From assembly GCA_030998225.1 (NCBI GenBank), contig JAPYXD010000734.1:1054001-1118000 (forward strand): a DNA stretch of 64,000 bases, given 5' to 3'. The stretch's first letter is position 1. Each line of letters begins with the position of its first letter. The notes beneath the pieces were generated by a model. That model was not told the DNA's origin. It searched no databases and worked only from the letters and a program-made list of their open reading frames with translations. Position numbers and translations under genes: made by a program. The DNA comes from Diplolepis rosae. Its lineage: Eukaryota > Arthropoda > Insecta > Hymenoptera > Diplolepididae. This document shows positions 12,993-23,528 of this stretch, piece after piece.

Positions 12993-13442
12993 CCATTATA
13001 TCTTGTTGTTTGTTTAAATAATGTGATGGGTGTGTTAATCATTACCAGGCCATTATTCTCTGTTGTTTGCTTATATAAATAATGTGCTGAATGTGTTAAT
13101 CATTACCAGGCCATTATTCACTTTTGTTTGCTTATATAAATAATGTGTTGGTTATGTTAATCATTACCAGGCCATAATTCCTTGTTGTTTGTTCAAATAA
13201 TGTGCTGGGTGTGTTAATCATTACCAGGCCATTATTCTCTTTTGTTTGCTTATATAAATAATGTGCTGGGTTTTCTAATCATTACCAGGCCATAATTCCT
13301 TGTTGTTAGTTCAAATAATGTGCTTGGTGTGATAATCATTATCAAGCCATTATTCTCTTTTTTTTATTTAATTAAATAATGTGCTGGGTGTGTTAACCAT
13401 TACCAGGCCATTATTCCCTGTTGTTGATTTAATTAAATAATT

Positions 13443-13585
13443 TGCTGAGTGTGTCAACCATTACAAGGCCATCACGCTCTGTTTTTGCTTATTTAAATAA
13501 TGTGCTGAGTGTCTTACTCATTACAAGGCCATTATTTCGTGTTGTTTGTTTATATAATGTGCTGGGTACATTACACAATACCAGG
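13443..13585 (+). repeat. Family B element, haplotype B1
   Basis: 143 bp, 593 bp after the previous B1. The full downstream pair is present: ATGTGATGGG, then TTAAGCAATTTG with GTGAATCAGTTCC. Confidence 0.85.
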
Positions 13586-14398
13586 CCATTATATCTTGTT
13601 GTTTGTTTAAATAATGTGATGGGTGTTTTAATCATTACCAGGCCATTATTCTCTGTTGTTTGCTTATTTAAGCAATTTGCTGGGTGTGTGAATCAGTTCC
13701 AGGCTATTATTCTCTTTTTTTTTTGCTTATTTAAATAATGTGCTGCGTGTACTAACCATTACCAGGCCATCATTCTCTGTTGTTTGCTTATTTAAATAAT
13801 GTGCTGCGTGTGTTAATCATTACCAGGCCATTATTCTCATTTGTTTGCTTATATAAATAATGTGCTGGGTATGTGAACCATTACCAGGCCATAATTCCTT
13901 GTTGTTTGTTCAAATAATGTGCTGGGTGTGTTAATCATTACCAGGCAAGTATTATCTTTTGTTTTCTTATATATATAATGTGCTGGGTATGTGAAACATT
14001 ACCAGGCCATTATTCTCTGTTTTTTATTTAATTAAATAATGTGCTGAATGTGTTAATCATTACCAGGCCATTATTCAATTTGTTTGCTTATATAAATAAT
14101 GTGTTGGTTATGTTAATCATTACCAGGCCATAATTCCTTGTTGTTTGTTCAAATAATGTGCTGGGTGTGTTAATCATTACCAGGCCATTATTCTCTTTTG
14201 TTTGCTTATATAAATAATGTGTTGGGTATGTTAATCATTACCAGGCCATAATTCCTTGTTGTTTGTTCAAATAATGTGCTTGGTGTGATAATCATTATCA
14301 AGCCATTATTCTCTTTTTTTTATTTAATTAGATAATGTGCTGGGTGTGTTAACCATTACCAGGCCATTATTCTCTGTTGTTGATTTAATTAAATAATT

Positions 14399-14541
14399 TG
14401 CTGAGTGTGTCAACCATTACAAGGCCATCACGCTCTGTTTTTGCTTATTTAAATAATGTGCTGAGTGTCTTACTCATTACAAGGCCATTATTTCGTGTTG
14501 TTTTTTTATATAATGTGCTGGGTACATTACACATTACCAGG
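14399..14541 (+). repeat. Family B element, haplotype B2
   Basis: B2 form: TTTTTTTATATAATG and ACACATTACC. It is followed by the GTGAATCAGTTCC variant usually linked to B1, so it looks like a B2/B1 recombinant downstream of the element. Confidence 0.85.
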
Positions 14542-14936
14542 CCATTATATCTTGTTGTTTGTTTAAATAATGTGATGGGTGTTTTAATCATTACCAGGCC
14601 ATTATTCTCTGTTGTTTGCTTATTTAAGCAATTTGCTGGGTGTGTGAATCAGTTCCAGGCTATTATTCTCTTTTTTTTTTGCTTATTTAAATAATGTGCT
14701 GGGTGTGCTAACCATTACCAGGCCATTATTCTCTTTTGTTTGCTTATATAAATAATGTGCTGGGTATGTGAACCATTACCAGGCCATAATTCCTTGTTGT
14801 TTGTTCAAATAATGTGCTTGGTGTGATAATCATTATCAAGCCATTATTCTCTTTTTTTTATTTAATTAAATAATGTGCTGGGTGTGTTAACCATTACCAG
14901 GCCATTATTCCCTGTTGTTGATTTAATTAAATAATT

Positions 14937-15079
14937 TGCTGAGTGTGTCAACCATTACAAGGCCATCACGCTCTGTTTTTGCTTATTTAAATAATGTGCT
15001 GAGTGTCTTACTCATTACAAGGCCATTATTTCGTGTTGTTTTTTTATATAATGTGCTGGGTACATTACACATTACCAGG
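14937..15079 (+). repeat. Family B element, haplotype B2
   Basis: 143 bp, 538 bp after the previous B2 copy. The following ATGTGATGGG monomer reads TTTTAACC instead of TTTTAATC and skips the TTAAGCAATTTG monomer. Confidence 0.85.
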
Positions 15080-16012
15080 CCATTATATCTTGTTGTTTGT
15101 TTAAATAATGTGATGGGTGTTTTAACCATTACCAGGCCATTATTCTCTGTTGTTTGCTTATTTAAATAATGTGCTGGGTGTGTTAATCATTACCAGGCCA
15201 ATATTCTCTTTTGTTTGCTTATATAAATAATGTGTTGGGTATGTTAATCATTACCAGGCCATAATTCCTTGTTGTTTGTTCAAATAATGTGCTGGGTGTG
15301 TTAATCATTACCAGGCCATTATTCTCTTTTGTTTGCTTATATAAATAATGTGCTGGGTATGTAAACCATTACCAGGCCATTATTCTCTGTTGTTTGCTTA
15401 TTTAAATAATGTGCTGGGTGTGTTAATCATTACCAGGCCATTATTCTCTTTTGTTTGCTTATATAAATAATGTGCTGGGTATGTAAACCATTACCAGGCC
15501 ATTATACTCTCTTGTTTTTCTATTCAAATAAAGTGCCGGGTATGTGAACCATTCCCAGTCCATTATTCTCTGTTGTTTGCTTATTTACATAATGTGCTGG
15601 GTGTTTAACCATTACCAGGCCATTATTCTCTGTTGTTTGCTTATGTAAATAATGTGCTGAATGTGTTAATCATTACCAGGCCATTATTCACTTTTGTTTG
15701 CTTATATAAATAATGTGTTGGTTATGTTAATCATTACCAGGCCATAATTCCTTGTTGTTTGTTCAAATAATGTGCTGGGTGTGTTAATCATTACCAGGCC
15801 ATTATTCTCTTTTGTTTGCTTATATAAATAATGTGTTGGGTATGTTAATCATTACCAGGCCATAATTCCTTGTTGTTAGTTCAAATAATGTGCTTGGTGT
15901 GATAATCATTATCAAGCCATTATTCTCTTTTTTTTATTTAATTAAATAATGTGCTGGGTGTGTTAACCATTACCAGGCCATTATTCCCTGTTGTTGATTT
16001 AATTAAATAATT

Positions 16013-16155
16013 TGCTGAGTGTGTCAACCATTACAAGGCCATCACGCTCTGTTTTTGCTTATTTAAATAATGTGCTGAGTGTCTTACTCATTACAAGGCC
16101 ATTATTTCGTGTTGTTTGTTTATATAATGTGCTGGGTACATTACACAATACCAGG
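16013..16155 (+). repeat. Family B element, haplotype B1
   Basis: The next monomer has TTGTTTTTTTAAATAATGTG before ATGGG, a variant shared with the B1 copies at 18,449, 23,386, 34,982 and 44,098. This marks them as one lineage. Confidence 0.85.
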
Positions 16156-16963
16156 CCATTATATCTTGTTGTTTTTTTAAATAATGTGATGGGTGTTTTA
16201 ATCATTACCAGGCCATTATTCTCTGTTGTTTGCTTATTTAAGCAATTTGCTGGGTGTGTGAATCAGTTCCAGGCTATTATTCTCTTTTTTTTTGCTTATT
16301 TAAATAATGTGCTGGGTGTGCTAACCATTACCAGGCCATTAATCTCTGCTGTTTGCTTATTTAAATAATGTGCTGGGTATGTGAACCATTACCAGGCCAT
16401 TATTCTCTGTTGTTTGCTTAATTAAATAATGTGCTGGGTATGTGAACCGTTACCAGGCCATAATTCCTTGTTGTTTGTTCAAATAATGTGCTGGGTGTGT
16501 TAATCTTTACCAGGCCATTATTCTCTTTTGTTTGCTTATATAAATAATGTGCTGGGTATGTGAACCATTACCAGGCCATTATTCTCTGTTGTTTGCTTAA
16601 TTAAATAATGTGCTGAATGTGTTAATCATTACCAGGCCATTATTCAATTTGTTTGCTTATATAAATAATGTGTTGGTTATGTTAATCATTACCAGGCCAT
16701 AATTCCTTGTTGTTTGTTCAAATAATGTGCTGGGTGTGTTAATCATTACCAGGCCATTATTCTCTTTTGTTTGCTTATATAAATAATGTGTTGGGTATGT
16801 TAATCATTACCAGGCCATAATTCCTTGTTGTTTGTTCAAATAATGTGCTTGGTGTGATAATCATTATCAAGCCATTATTCTCTTTTATTTATTTAAATAA
16901 TGTGCTGGGTGTGTTAACCATTACCAGGCCATTATTCTCTGTTGTTGATATAATTAAATAATT

Positions 16964-17104
16964 TGCTGAGTGTGTCAACCATTACAAGGCCATCACGCTC
17001 TGTTTTTGCTTATTTAAATAATGTGCTGAGTGTCTTACTCATTACAAGGCCATTATTTCGTGTTGTTTTTATATAATGTTCTGGGTACATTACACATTAC
17101 CAGG
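16964..17104 (+). repeat. Family B element, haplotype B2, short T-run
   Basis: 141 bp because the T-run before ATATAATG is two bases shorter. It carries a private ATAATGTTCTGGG. It is preceded by TTGATATAATTAAATAATTTG, an arrangement also seen before the copy at 31,588. Confidence 0.8.
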
Positions 17105-17318
17105 CCATTATATCTTGTTGTTTGTTTAAATAATGTGATGGGTGTTTTAATCATTACCAGGCCATTATTCTCTGTTGTTTGCTTATTTAAGCAATTTGCT
17201 GGGTGTGTTAATCATTTCCAGGCTATTATTCTCTTTTTTTTTGCTTATTTAAATAATGTGCTGGGTGTGCTAACCATTACCAGGCATTATTCTCTGTTGT
17301 TTGCTTATTTAAATAATT

Positions 17319-17462
17319 TGCTGAGTGTGTCAACCATTACAAGGCCATTACGCTCGGTTGTTTGCTTATTTAAATAATGTGCTGAGTGTCTTACTCATTA
17401 CAAGGCCATTATTTCGTGTTGTTTGTTTATATAATGTGCTGGGTACATTACACAATACCAGG
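17319..17462 (+). repeat. Family B element, haplotype B1, CGG variant
   Basis: 144 bp with CATTACGCTCGG. It lies only 355 bp after the preceding B2, so several monomers of the usual roughly 536-bp interval are missing. Confidence 0.8.
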
Positions 17463-17912
17463 CCATTATATCTTGTTGTTTGTTTAAATAATGTGATGGG
17501 TGTTTTAATCATTACCAGGCCATTATTCTCTGTTGTTTGCTTATTTAAGCAATTTGCTGGGTGTGTGAATCAGTTCCAGGCCATTAATCTCTTTTGTTTG
17601 CTTATATAAATAATGTGTTGGTTATGTTAATCATTACCAGGCCATAATTCCTTGTTGTTTGTTCAAATAATGTGCTGGGTGTGTTAATCATTACCAGGCC
17701 ATTATTCTCTTTTGTTTGCTTATATAAATAATGTGTTGGGTATGTTAATCATTACCAGGCCATAATTCCTTGTTGTTTGTTCAAATAATGTGCTTGGTGT
17801 GATAATCATTATCAAGCCATTATTCTCTTTTTTTTATTTAATTAGATAATGTGCTGGGTGTGTTAACCATTACCAGGCCATTATTCTCTGTTGTTGATTT
17901 AATTAAATAATT

Positions 17913-18055
17913 TGCTGAGTGTGTCAACCATTACAAGGCCATCACGCTCTGTTTTTGCTTATTTAAATAATGTGCTGAGTGTCTTACTCATTACAAGGCC
18001 ATTATTTCGTGTTGTTTTTTTATATAATGTGCTGGGTACATTACACATTACCAGG
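17913..18055 (+). repeat. Family B element, haplotype B2
   Basis: First member of a B2-B1 pair (B1 at 18,449, 536 bp later). It is followed by the GTTAATCATTTCC variant and a GGCATTATT monomer lacking one C. Confidence 0.85.
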
Positions 18056-18448
18056 CCATTATATCTTGTTGTTTGTTTAAATAATGTGATGGGTGTTTTA
18101 ATCATTACCAGGCCATTATTCTCTGTTGTTTGCTTATTTAAGCAATTTGCTGGGTGTGTTAATCATTTCCAGGCTATTATTCTCTTTTTTTTTGCTTATT
18201 TAAATAATGTGCTGGGTGTGCTAACCATTACCAGGCATTATTCTCTGTTGTTTGCTTATTTAAATAATGTGCTGGGTTTTCTAATCATTACCAGGCCATA
18301 ATTCCTTGTTGTTAGTTCAAATAATGTGCTTGGTGTGATAATCATTATCAAGCCATTATTCTCTTTTTTTTATTTAATTAAATAATGTGCTGGGTGTGTT
18401 AACCATTACCAGGCCATTATTCCCTGTTGTTGATTTAATTAAATAATT

Positions 18449-18591
18449 TGCTGAGTGTGTCAACCATTACAAGGCCATCACGCTCTGTTTTTGCTTATTT
18501 AAATAATGTGCTGAGTGTCTTACTCATTACAAGGCCATTATTTCGTGTTGTTTGTTTATATAATGTGCTGGGTACATTACACAATACCAGG
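18449..18591 (+). repeat. Family B element, haplotype B1
   Basis: Second member of the B2-B1 pair. It is preceded by ATTCCCTGTTGTTGATTTAA and followed by the TTGTTTTTTTAAATAATG lineage variant. Confidence 0.85.
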
Positions 18592-18830
18592 CCATTATAT
18601 CTTGTTGTTTTTTTAAATAATGTGATGGGTGTTTTAATCATTACCAGGCCATTATTCTCTGTTGTTTGCTTATTTAAGCAATTTGCTGGGTGTGTGAATC
18701 AGTTCCAGGCTATTATTCTCTTTTTTTTTGCTTATTTAAATAATGTGCTGGGTGTGCTAACCATTACCAGGCCATTAATCTCTGCTGTTTGCTTATTTAA
18801 ATAATGTGCTGGGTTTTTTAATCATTACCA

Positions 18831-21040
18831 GGCCATAATTCCTTGTTGTTTGTTCAAATAATGTGCTGGGTGTGTTAATCTTTACCAGGCCATTATTCTC
18901 TTTTGTTTGCTTATATAAATAATGTGCTGGGTATGTGAACCATTACCAGGCCATTATTCTCTTTTGTTTATTTAATTAAATAATGTGCTGGGTGTGGTAA
19001 CCATTACCAGGCTATTATTCTCTGTTGTTTTTTTAAATAATGTGCTGGGTGTGTTAACCATTCCCAGTCCATTATTCTCTGTTGTTTGCTTATTTAAATA
19101 ATGTGCTGGGTGTTTTAACCATTACCAGGCCATTATTCTCTGTTGTTTGCTTATTTAAATAATGTGCTGGGTGTGTTAATCATTACCAGGCCATTATTCT
19201 CTTTTTTTTGCTTATATAAATAATGTGTTGGGTATGTTAATCATTACCAGGCCATAATTCCTTGTTGTTTGTTCAAATAATGTGCTGGGTGTGTTTATCA
19301 TTACCAGGCCATTATTCTCTTTTGTTTGCTTATATAAATAATGTGTTGGGTATGTTAATCATTACCAGGCCATAATTCCTTGTTGTTTGTTCAAATAATG
19401 TCCTTGGTGTGATAATCATTACCAAGCCATTATTCTCTTTTTTTTTATTTAATTAAATAATGTGCTGAGGTGTGTTAATCATTACCAGGCCATTATTCTC
19501 TTTTGTTTATTTAATTAAATAATGTGCTGGGTGTGTTAACCATTACCAGGCTATTATTCTCTGGTGTTTTTTTAAATAATGTGCTGGGTGTGTTAACCAT
19601 CACCAGGCAATATTCTCTTTTGTTTGCTTATTTAAATAATGTGCTGGGTATGTGAACCATTACCAGGCCATTATATCTTGTTGTTTGTTTAAATAATGTG
19701 ATGGGTGTTTTAATCATTACCAGGCCATTATTCTCTGTTGTTTGCTTATTTAAATAATGTGTTGGGTATGTTAATCATTACCAGGCCATAATTCCTTGTT
19801 GTTTGTTCAAATAATGTGCTGGGTGTGTTAATCATTACCAGGCCATTATTCTCTTTTGTTTGCTTATTTAAATAATGTGCTGGGTGTGTTAACCATTACC
19901 AGGCCATTATATCTTGTTGTTTGTTTAAATAATGTGATGGGTGTTTTAATCATTACCAGGCCATTATTCTCTGTTGTTTGCTTATTTAAGCAATTTGCTG
20001 GGTGTGTGAATCAGTTCCAGGCTATTATTCTCTTTTTTTTTGCTTATTTAAATAATGTGCTGGGTGTGCTAACCATTACCAGGCCATTAATCTCTGCTGT
20101 TTGCTTATTTAAATAATGTGCTGGGTTTTTTAATCATTACCAGGCCATAATTCCTTGTTGTTTGTTCAAATAATGTGCTGGGTGTGTTAATCTTTACCAG
20201 GCCATTATTCTCTTTTGTTTGCTTATATAAATAATGTGCTGAGGTGTGTTAACCATTACCAGGCTATTATTCTCTGTTGTTTTTTTAAATAATGTGCTGG
20301 GTGTGTTAACCATTACCAGTCCATTATTCTCTGTTGTTCTTTTAAATAATGTGCTGGGTGTGTTAACCATTCCCAGTCCATTATTCTCTGTTGTTTGCTT
20401 ATTTAAATAATGTGCTGGGTGTTTTAACCATTACCAGGCCATTATTCTCTGTTGTTTGCTTATTTAAATAATGTGCTGGGTGTGTTAATCATTACCAGGC
20501 CATTATTCTCTTTTGTTTGCTTATATAAATAATGTGTTGGGTATGTTAATCATTACCAGGCCATAATTCCTTGTTGTTTGTTCAAATAATGTGCTGGGTG
20601 TGTTAATCATTACCAGGCCATTATTCTCTTTTGTTTGCTTATATAAATAATGTGTTGGGTATGTTAATCATTACCAGGCCATAATTCCTTGTTGTTTGTT
20701 CAAATAATGTGCTGGGTGTGTTAATCATTACCAGGCCATTATTCTCTTTTGTTTGCTTATATAAATAATGTGTTGGGTATGTTAATCATTACCAGGCCAT
20801 AATTCCTTGTTGTTTGTTCAAATAATGTGCTGGGTGTGTTAATCATTACCAGGCCATTATTCTCTTTTGTTTGCTTATATAAATAATGTGTTGGGTATGT
20901 TAATCATTACCAGGCCATAATTCCTTGTTGTTTGTTCAAATAATGTGCTTGGTGTGATAATCATTATCAAGCCATTATTCTCTTTTATTTATTTAATTAA
21001 ATAATGTGCTGGGTGTGTTAACCATTACCAGGACATTATT
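18831..21040 (+). repeat. A-like monomer stretch between family B domains
   Basis: No 143-bp or 204-bp element is seen. Monomers are TTAATCTTTACC, GTGGTAACC, CATTCCCAGTCC, ATGTCCTTGGTGTGATAATC, CTGAGGTGTG, ATCACCAGGCAATATT, ATGTGATGGG and TTAAGCAATTTG types, ending in a dimer run. The same set surrounds 23.9-27.8 kb, so this is probably shared inter-element filler, not a separate family. Confidence 0.65.
20498..20969 (+). repeat. 118-bp dimer in four tandem copies
   Basis: A 61-bp monomer (TTTGCTTATATAAATAATG with GTTGGGTATG) alternates with a 57-bp monomer (ATAATTCCTTGTTG, TTGTTCAAATAATG). Units start at 20,498, 20,616, 20,734 and 20,852. The first three look identical. The fourth ends in the GCTTGGTGTGATAATCATTATC variant. 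Confidence 0.9.
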
Positions 21041-21067
21041 CTCTGTTGTTGATTTAATTAAATAATG

Positions 21068-21210
21068 TGCTGCGTGTGTTAACCATTACAAGGCCATCAC
21101 GCTCTGTTTTTGCTTATTTAAATAATGTGCTGAGTGTCTTACTCATTACAAGGCCATTATTTCGTGTTGTTTTTTTATATAATGTGCTGGGTACATTACA
21201 CATTACCAGG
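21068..21210 (+). repeat. A/B hybrid element, haplotype B2
   Basis: It starts with the family A form CTGCGTGTGTTAACC, then switches within the identical ACCATTAC run to AAGGCCATCACGCTCTG of family B and continues as B2. Total length is still 143 bp. Confidence 0.8.
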
Positions 21211-21484
21211 CCATTATATCTTGTTGTTTGTTTAAATAATGTGATGGGTGTTTTAATCATTACCAGGCCATTATTCTCTGTTGTTTGCTTATTTAAGCAA
21301 TTTGCTGGGTGTGTTAATCATTTCCAGGCTATTATTCTCTTTTTTTTTGCTTATTTAAATAATGTGCTGGGTGTGCTAACCATTACCAGGCATTATTCTC
21401 TGTTGTTTGCTTATTTAAATAATGTGCTGGGTGTTTAACCATTACCAGGCCATTATTCTCTGTTGTTTGCTTATGTAAATAATG

Positions 21485-21567
21485 TGCTGAGTGTCTTACT
21501 CATTACAAGGCCATTATTTCGTGTTGTTTTTTTATATAATGTGCTGGGTACATTACACAATACCAGG
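21485..21567 (+). repeat. Half B element, B2/B1 chimera
   Basis: Only the second half is present (CTGAGTGTCTTACTCATTAC onward). It joins the B2 spacer TTTTTTTATATAATG to the B1 end ACACAATACC. The preceding monomer is the TTATGTAAATAATG type. Confidence 0.75.
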
Positions 21568-22259
21568 CCATTATATCTTGTTGTTTGTTTAAATAATGTG
21601 CTGGGTGTGTTAATCATTACCAGGCCATTATTCTCTGTTGTTTGCTTATTTAAATAATGTGCTGGGTATGTTAATCATTACCAGGCCATTATTCTCTTTT
21701 GTTTACTTAATTAAATAATGTGCTGGGTATGTGAACCATTACCAGGCCATTATACTCTCTTGTTTTTATATTCAAATAAAGTGCCGGGTATGTGAACCAT
21801 TCCCAGTCCATTATTCTCTGTTGTTTGCTTATTTAAATAATGTGCTGGGTGTTTAACCATTACCAGGCCATTATTCGCTGTTGTTTGCTTATGTAAATAA
21901 TGTGCTGAATGTGTTAATCATTACCAGGCCATTATTCACTTTTGTTTGCTTATATAAATAATGTGTTGGTTATGTTAATCATTACCAGGCCATAATTCCT
22001 TGTTGATTGTTCAAATAATGTGCTGGGTGTGTTAATCATTACCAGGCCATTATTCTCTTTTGTTTGCTTATATAAATAATGTGTTGGGTATGTTAATCAT
22101 TACCAGGCCATAATTCCTTGTTGTTTGTTCAAATAATGTGCTGGGTGTGTTAATCATTACCAGGCCATTATTCTCTGTTGTTTGCTTATTTAAATAATGT
22201 GCTGGGTGTTTAACCATTACCAGGCCATTATTCTCTGTTGTTTGCTTATTTAAATAATG

Positions 22260-22401
22260 TGCTGGGTGTTTAACCATTACAAGGCCATCACGCTCTGTTT
22301 TTGCTTATTTAAATAATGTGCTGAGTGTCTTACTCATTACAAGGCCATTATTTCGTGTTGTTTGTTTATATAATGTGCTGGGTACATTACACAATACCAG
22401 G
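22260..22401 (+). repeat. Hybrid B1 element
   Basis: The first part is CTGGGTGTTTAACC of an ordinary monomer. It then switches at ACCATTAC to AAGGCCATCACGCTCTG and proceeds as B1. It is 142 bp because TTTAACC is one base short. Confidence 0.8.
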
Positions 22402-22850
22402 CCATTATATCTTGTTGTTTGTTTAAATAATGTGATGGGTGTTTTAATCATTACCAGGCCATTATTCTCTGTTGTTTGCTTATTTAAGCAATTTGCTGGG
22501 TGTGTGAATCAGTTCCAGGCTATTATTCTCTTTTGTTTGCTTATATAAATAATGTGTTGGTTATGTTAATCATTACCAGGCCATAATTCCTTGTTGTTTG
22601 TTCAAATAATGTGCTGGGTGTGTTAATCATTACCAGGACATTATTCTCTTTTGTTTGCTTATATAAATAATGTGTTGGGTATGTTAATCATTACCAGGCC
22701 ATAATTCCTTGTTGTTTGTTCAAATAATGTGCTTGGTGTGATAATCATTATCAAGCCATTATTCTCTTTTTTTATTTAATTAGATAATGTGCTGGGTGTG
22801 TTAACCATTACCAGGCCATTATTCTCTGTTGTTGATTTAATTAAATAATT

Positions 22851-22991
22851 TGCTGAGTGTGTCAACCATTACAAGGCCATCACGCTCTGTTTTTGCTTAT
22901 TTAAATAATGTGCTGAGTGTCTTACTCATTACAAGGCCATTATTTCGTGTTGTTTTTATATAATGTGCTGGGTACATTACACATTACCAGG
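22851..22991 (+). repeat. Family B element, haplotype B2, short T-run
   Basis: 141 bp from T-run loss. It is the first member of a B2-B1 pair, with B1 at 23,386 (535 bp). Confidence 0.85.
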
Positions 22992-23385
22992 CCATTATAT
23001 CTTGTTGTTTGTTTAAATAATGTGATGGGTGTTTTAATCATTACCAGGCCATTATTCTCTGTTGTTTGCTTATTTAAGCAATTTGCTGGGTGTGTTAATC
23101 ATTTCCAGGCTATTATTCTCTTTTTAATTTGCTTATTTAAATAATGTGCTGGGTGTGCTAACCATTACCAGGCATTATTCTCTGTTGTTTGCTTATTTAA
23201 ATAATGTGCTGGGTTTTCTAATCATTACCAGGCCATAATTCCTTGTTGTTAGTTCAAATAATGTGCTTGGTGTGATAATCATTATCAAGCCATTATTCTC
23301 TTTTTTTTATTTAATTAAATAATGTGCTGGGTGTGTTAACCATTACCAGGCCATTATTCCCTGTTGTTGATTTAATTAAATAATT

Positions 23386-23528
23386 TGCTGAGTGTGTCAA
23401 CCATTACAAGGCCATCACGCTCTGTTTTTGCTTATTTAAATAATGTGCTGAGTGTCTTACTCATTACAAGGCCATTATTTCGTGTTGTTTGTTTATATAA
23501 TGTGCTGGGTACATTACACAATACCAGG
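23386..23528 (+). repeat. Family B element, haplotype B1
   Basis: Second member of the pair. It is followed by the TTTTTTTAAATAATG lineage variant, then by GCTAACC, CATTAATCTCTGCTG and TTAATCTTTACC monomers in the same order as after 18,449 and 44,098. Confidence 0.85.

Larger units (their letters stand above)
12790..18830 (+). repeat. Family B HOR domain 1
   Basis: It is dense in the 143-bp B element (nine copies with CTGAGTGTG starts, from 12,850 to 18,449). B-specific monomers lie between the elements: CTGAATGTGTTAATC, ATTCACTTTTG or ATTCAATTTG, GTTGGTTATG, GTTGTTAGTTCAAATAATG and ATTATCAAGCC. Spacing between elements varies (593, 956, 538, 1076, 951, 355, 594 and 536 bp), so the HOR is not a single fixed length here. 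Confidence 0.8.
17370..18930 (+). repeat. Segmental duplication, copy 1 (partner 22,308-23,868)
   Basis: It contains B1 second half, B2 and B1 elements in the same order and spacing as the partner about 4.94 kb downstream (17,913 to 22,851 and 18,449 to 23,386 give offsets of 4,938 and 4,937). Differences are mostly T-run lengths and a few substitutions. After about 18,930 the partner has one extra 61-bp monomer. Confidence 0.75.

Noticed and set aside
22068..22277. Minus-strand open frame of 69 codons
   Set aside because: Reverse complement of three ordinary monomers. The peptide is a repeat of itself and the stop-free stretch is explained by monomer length.
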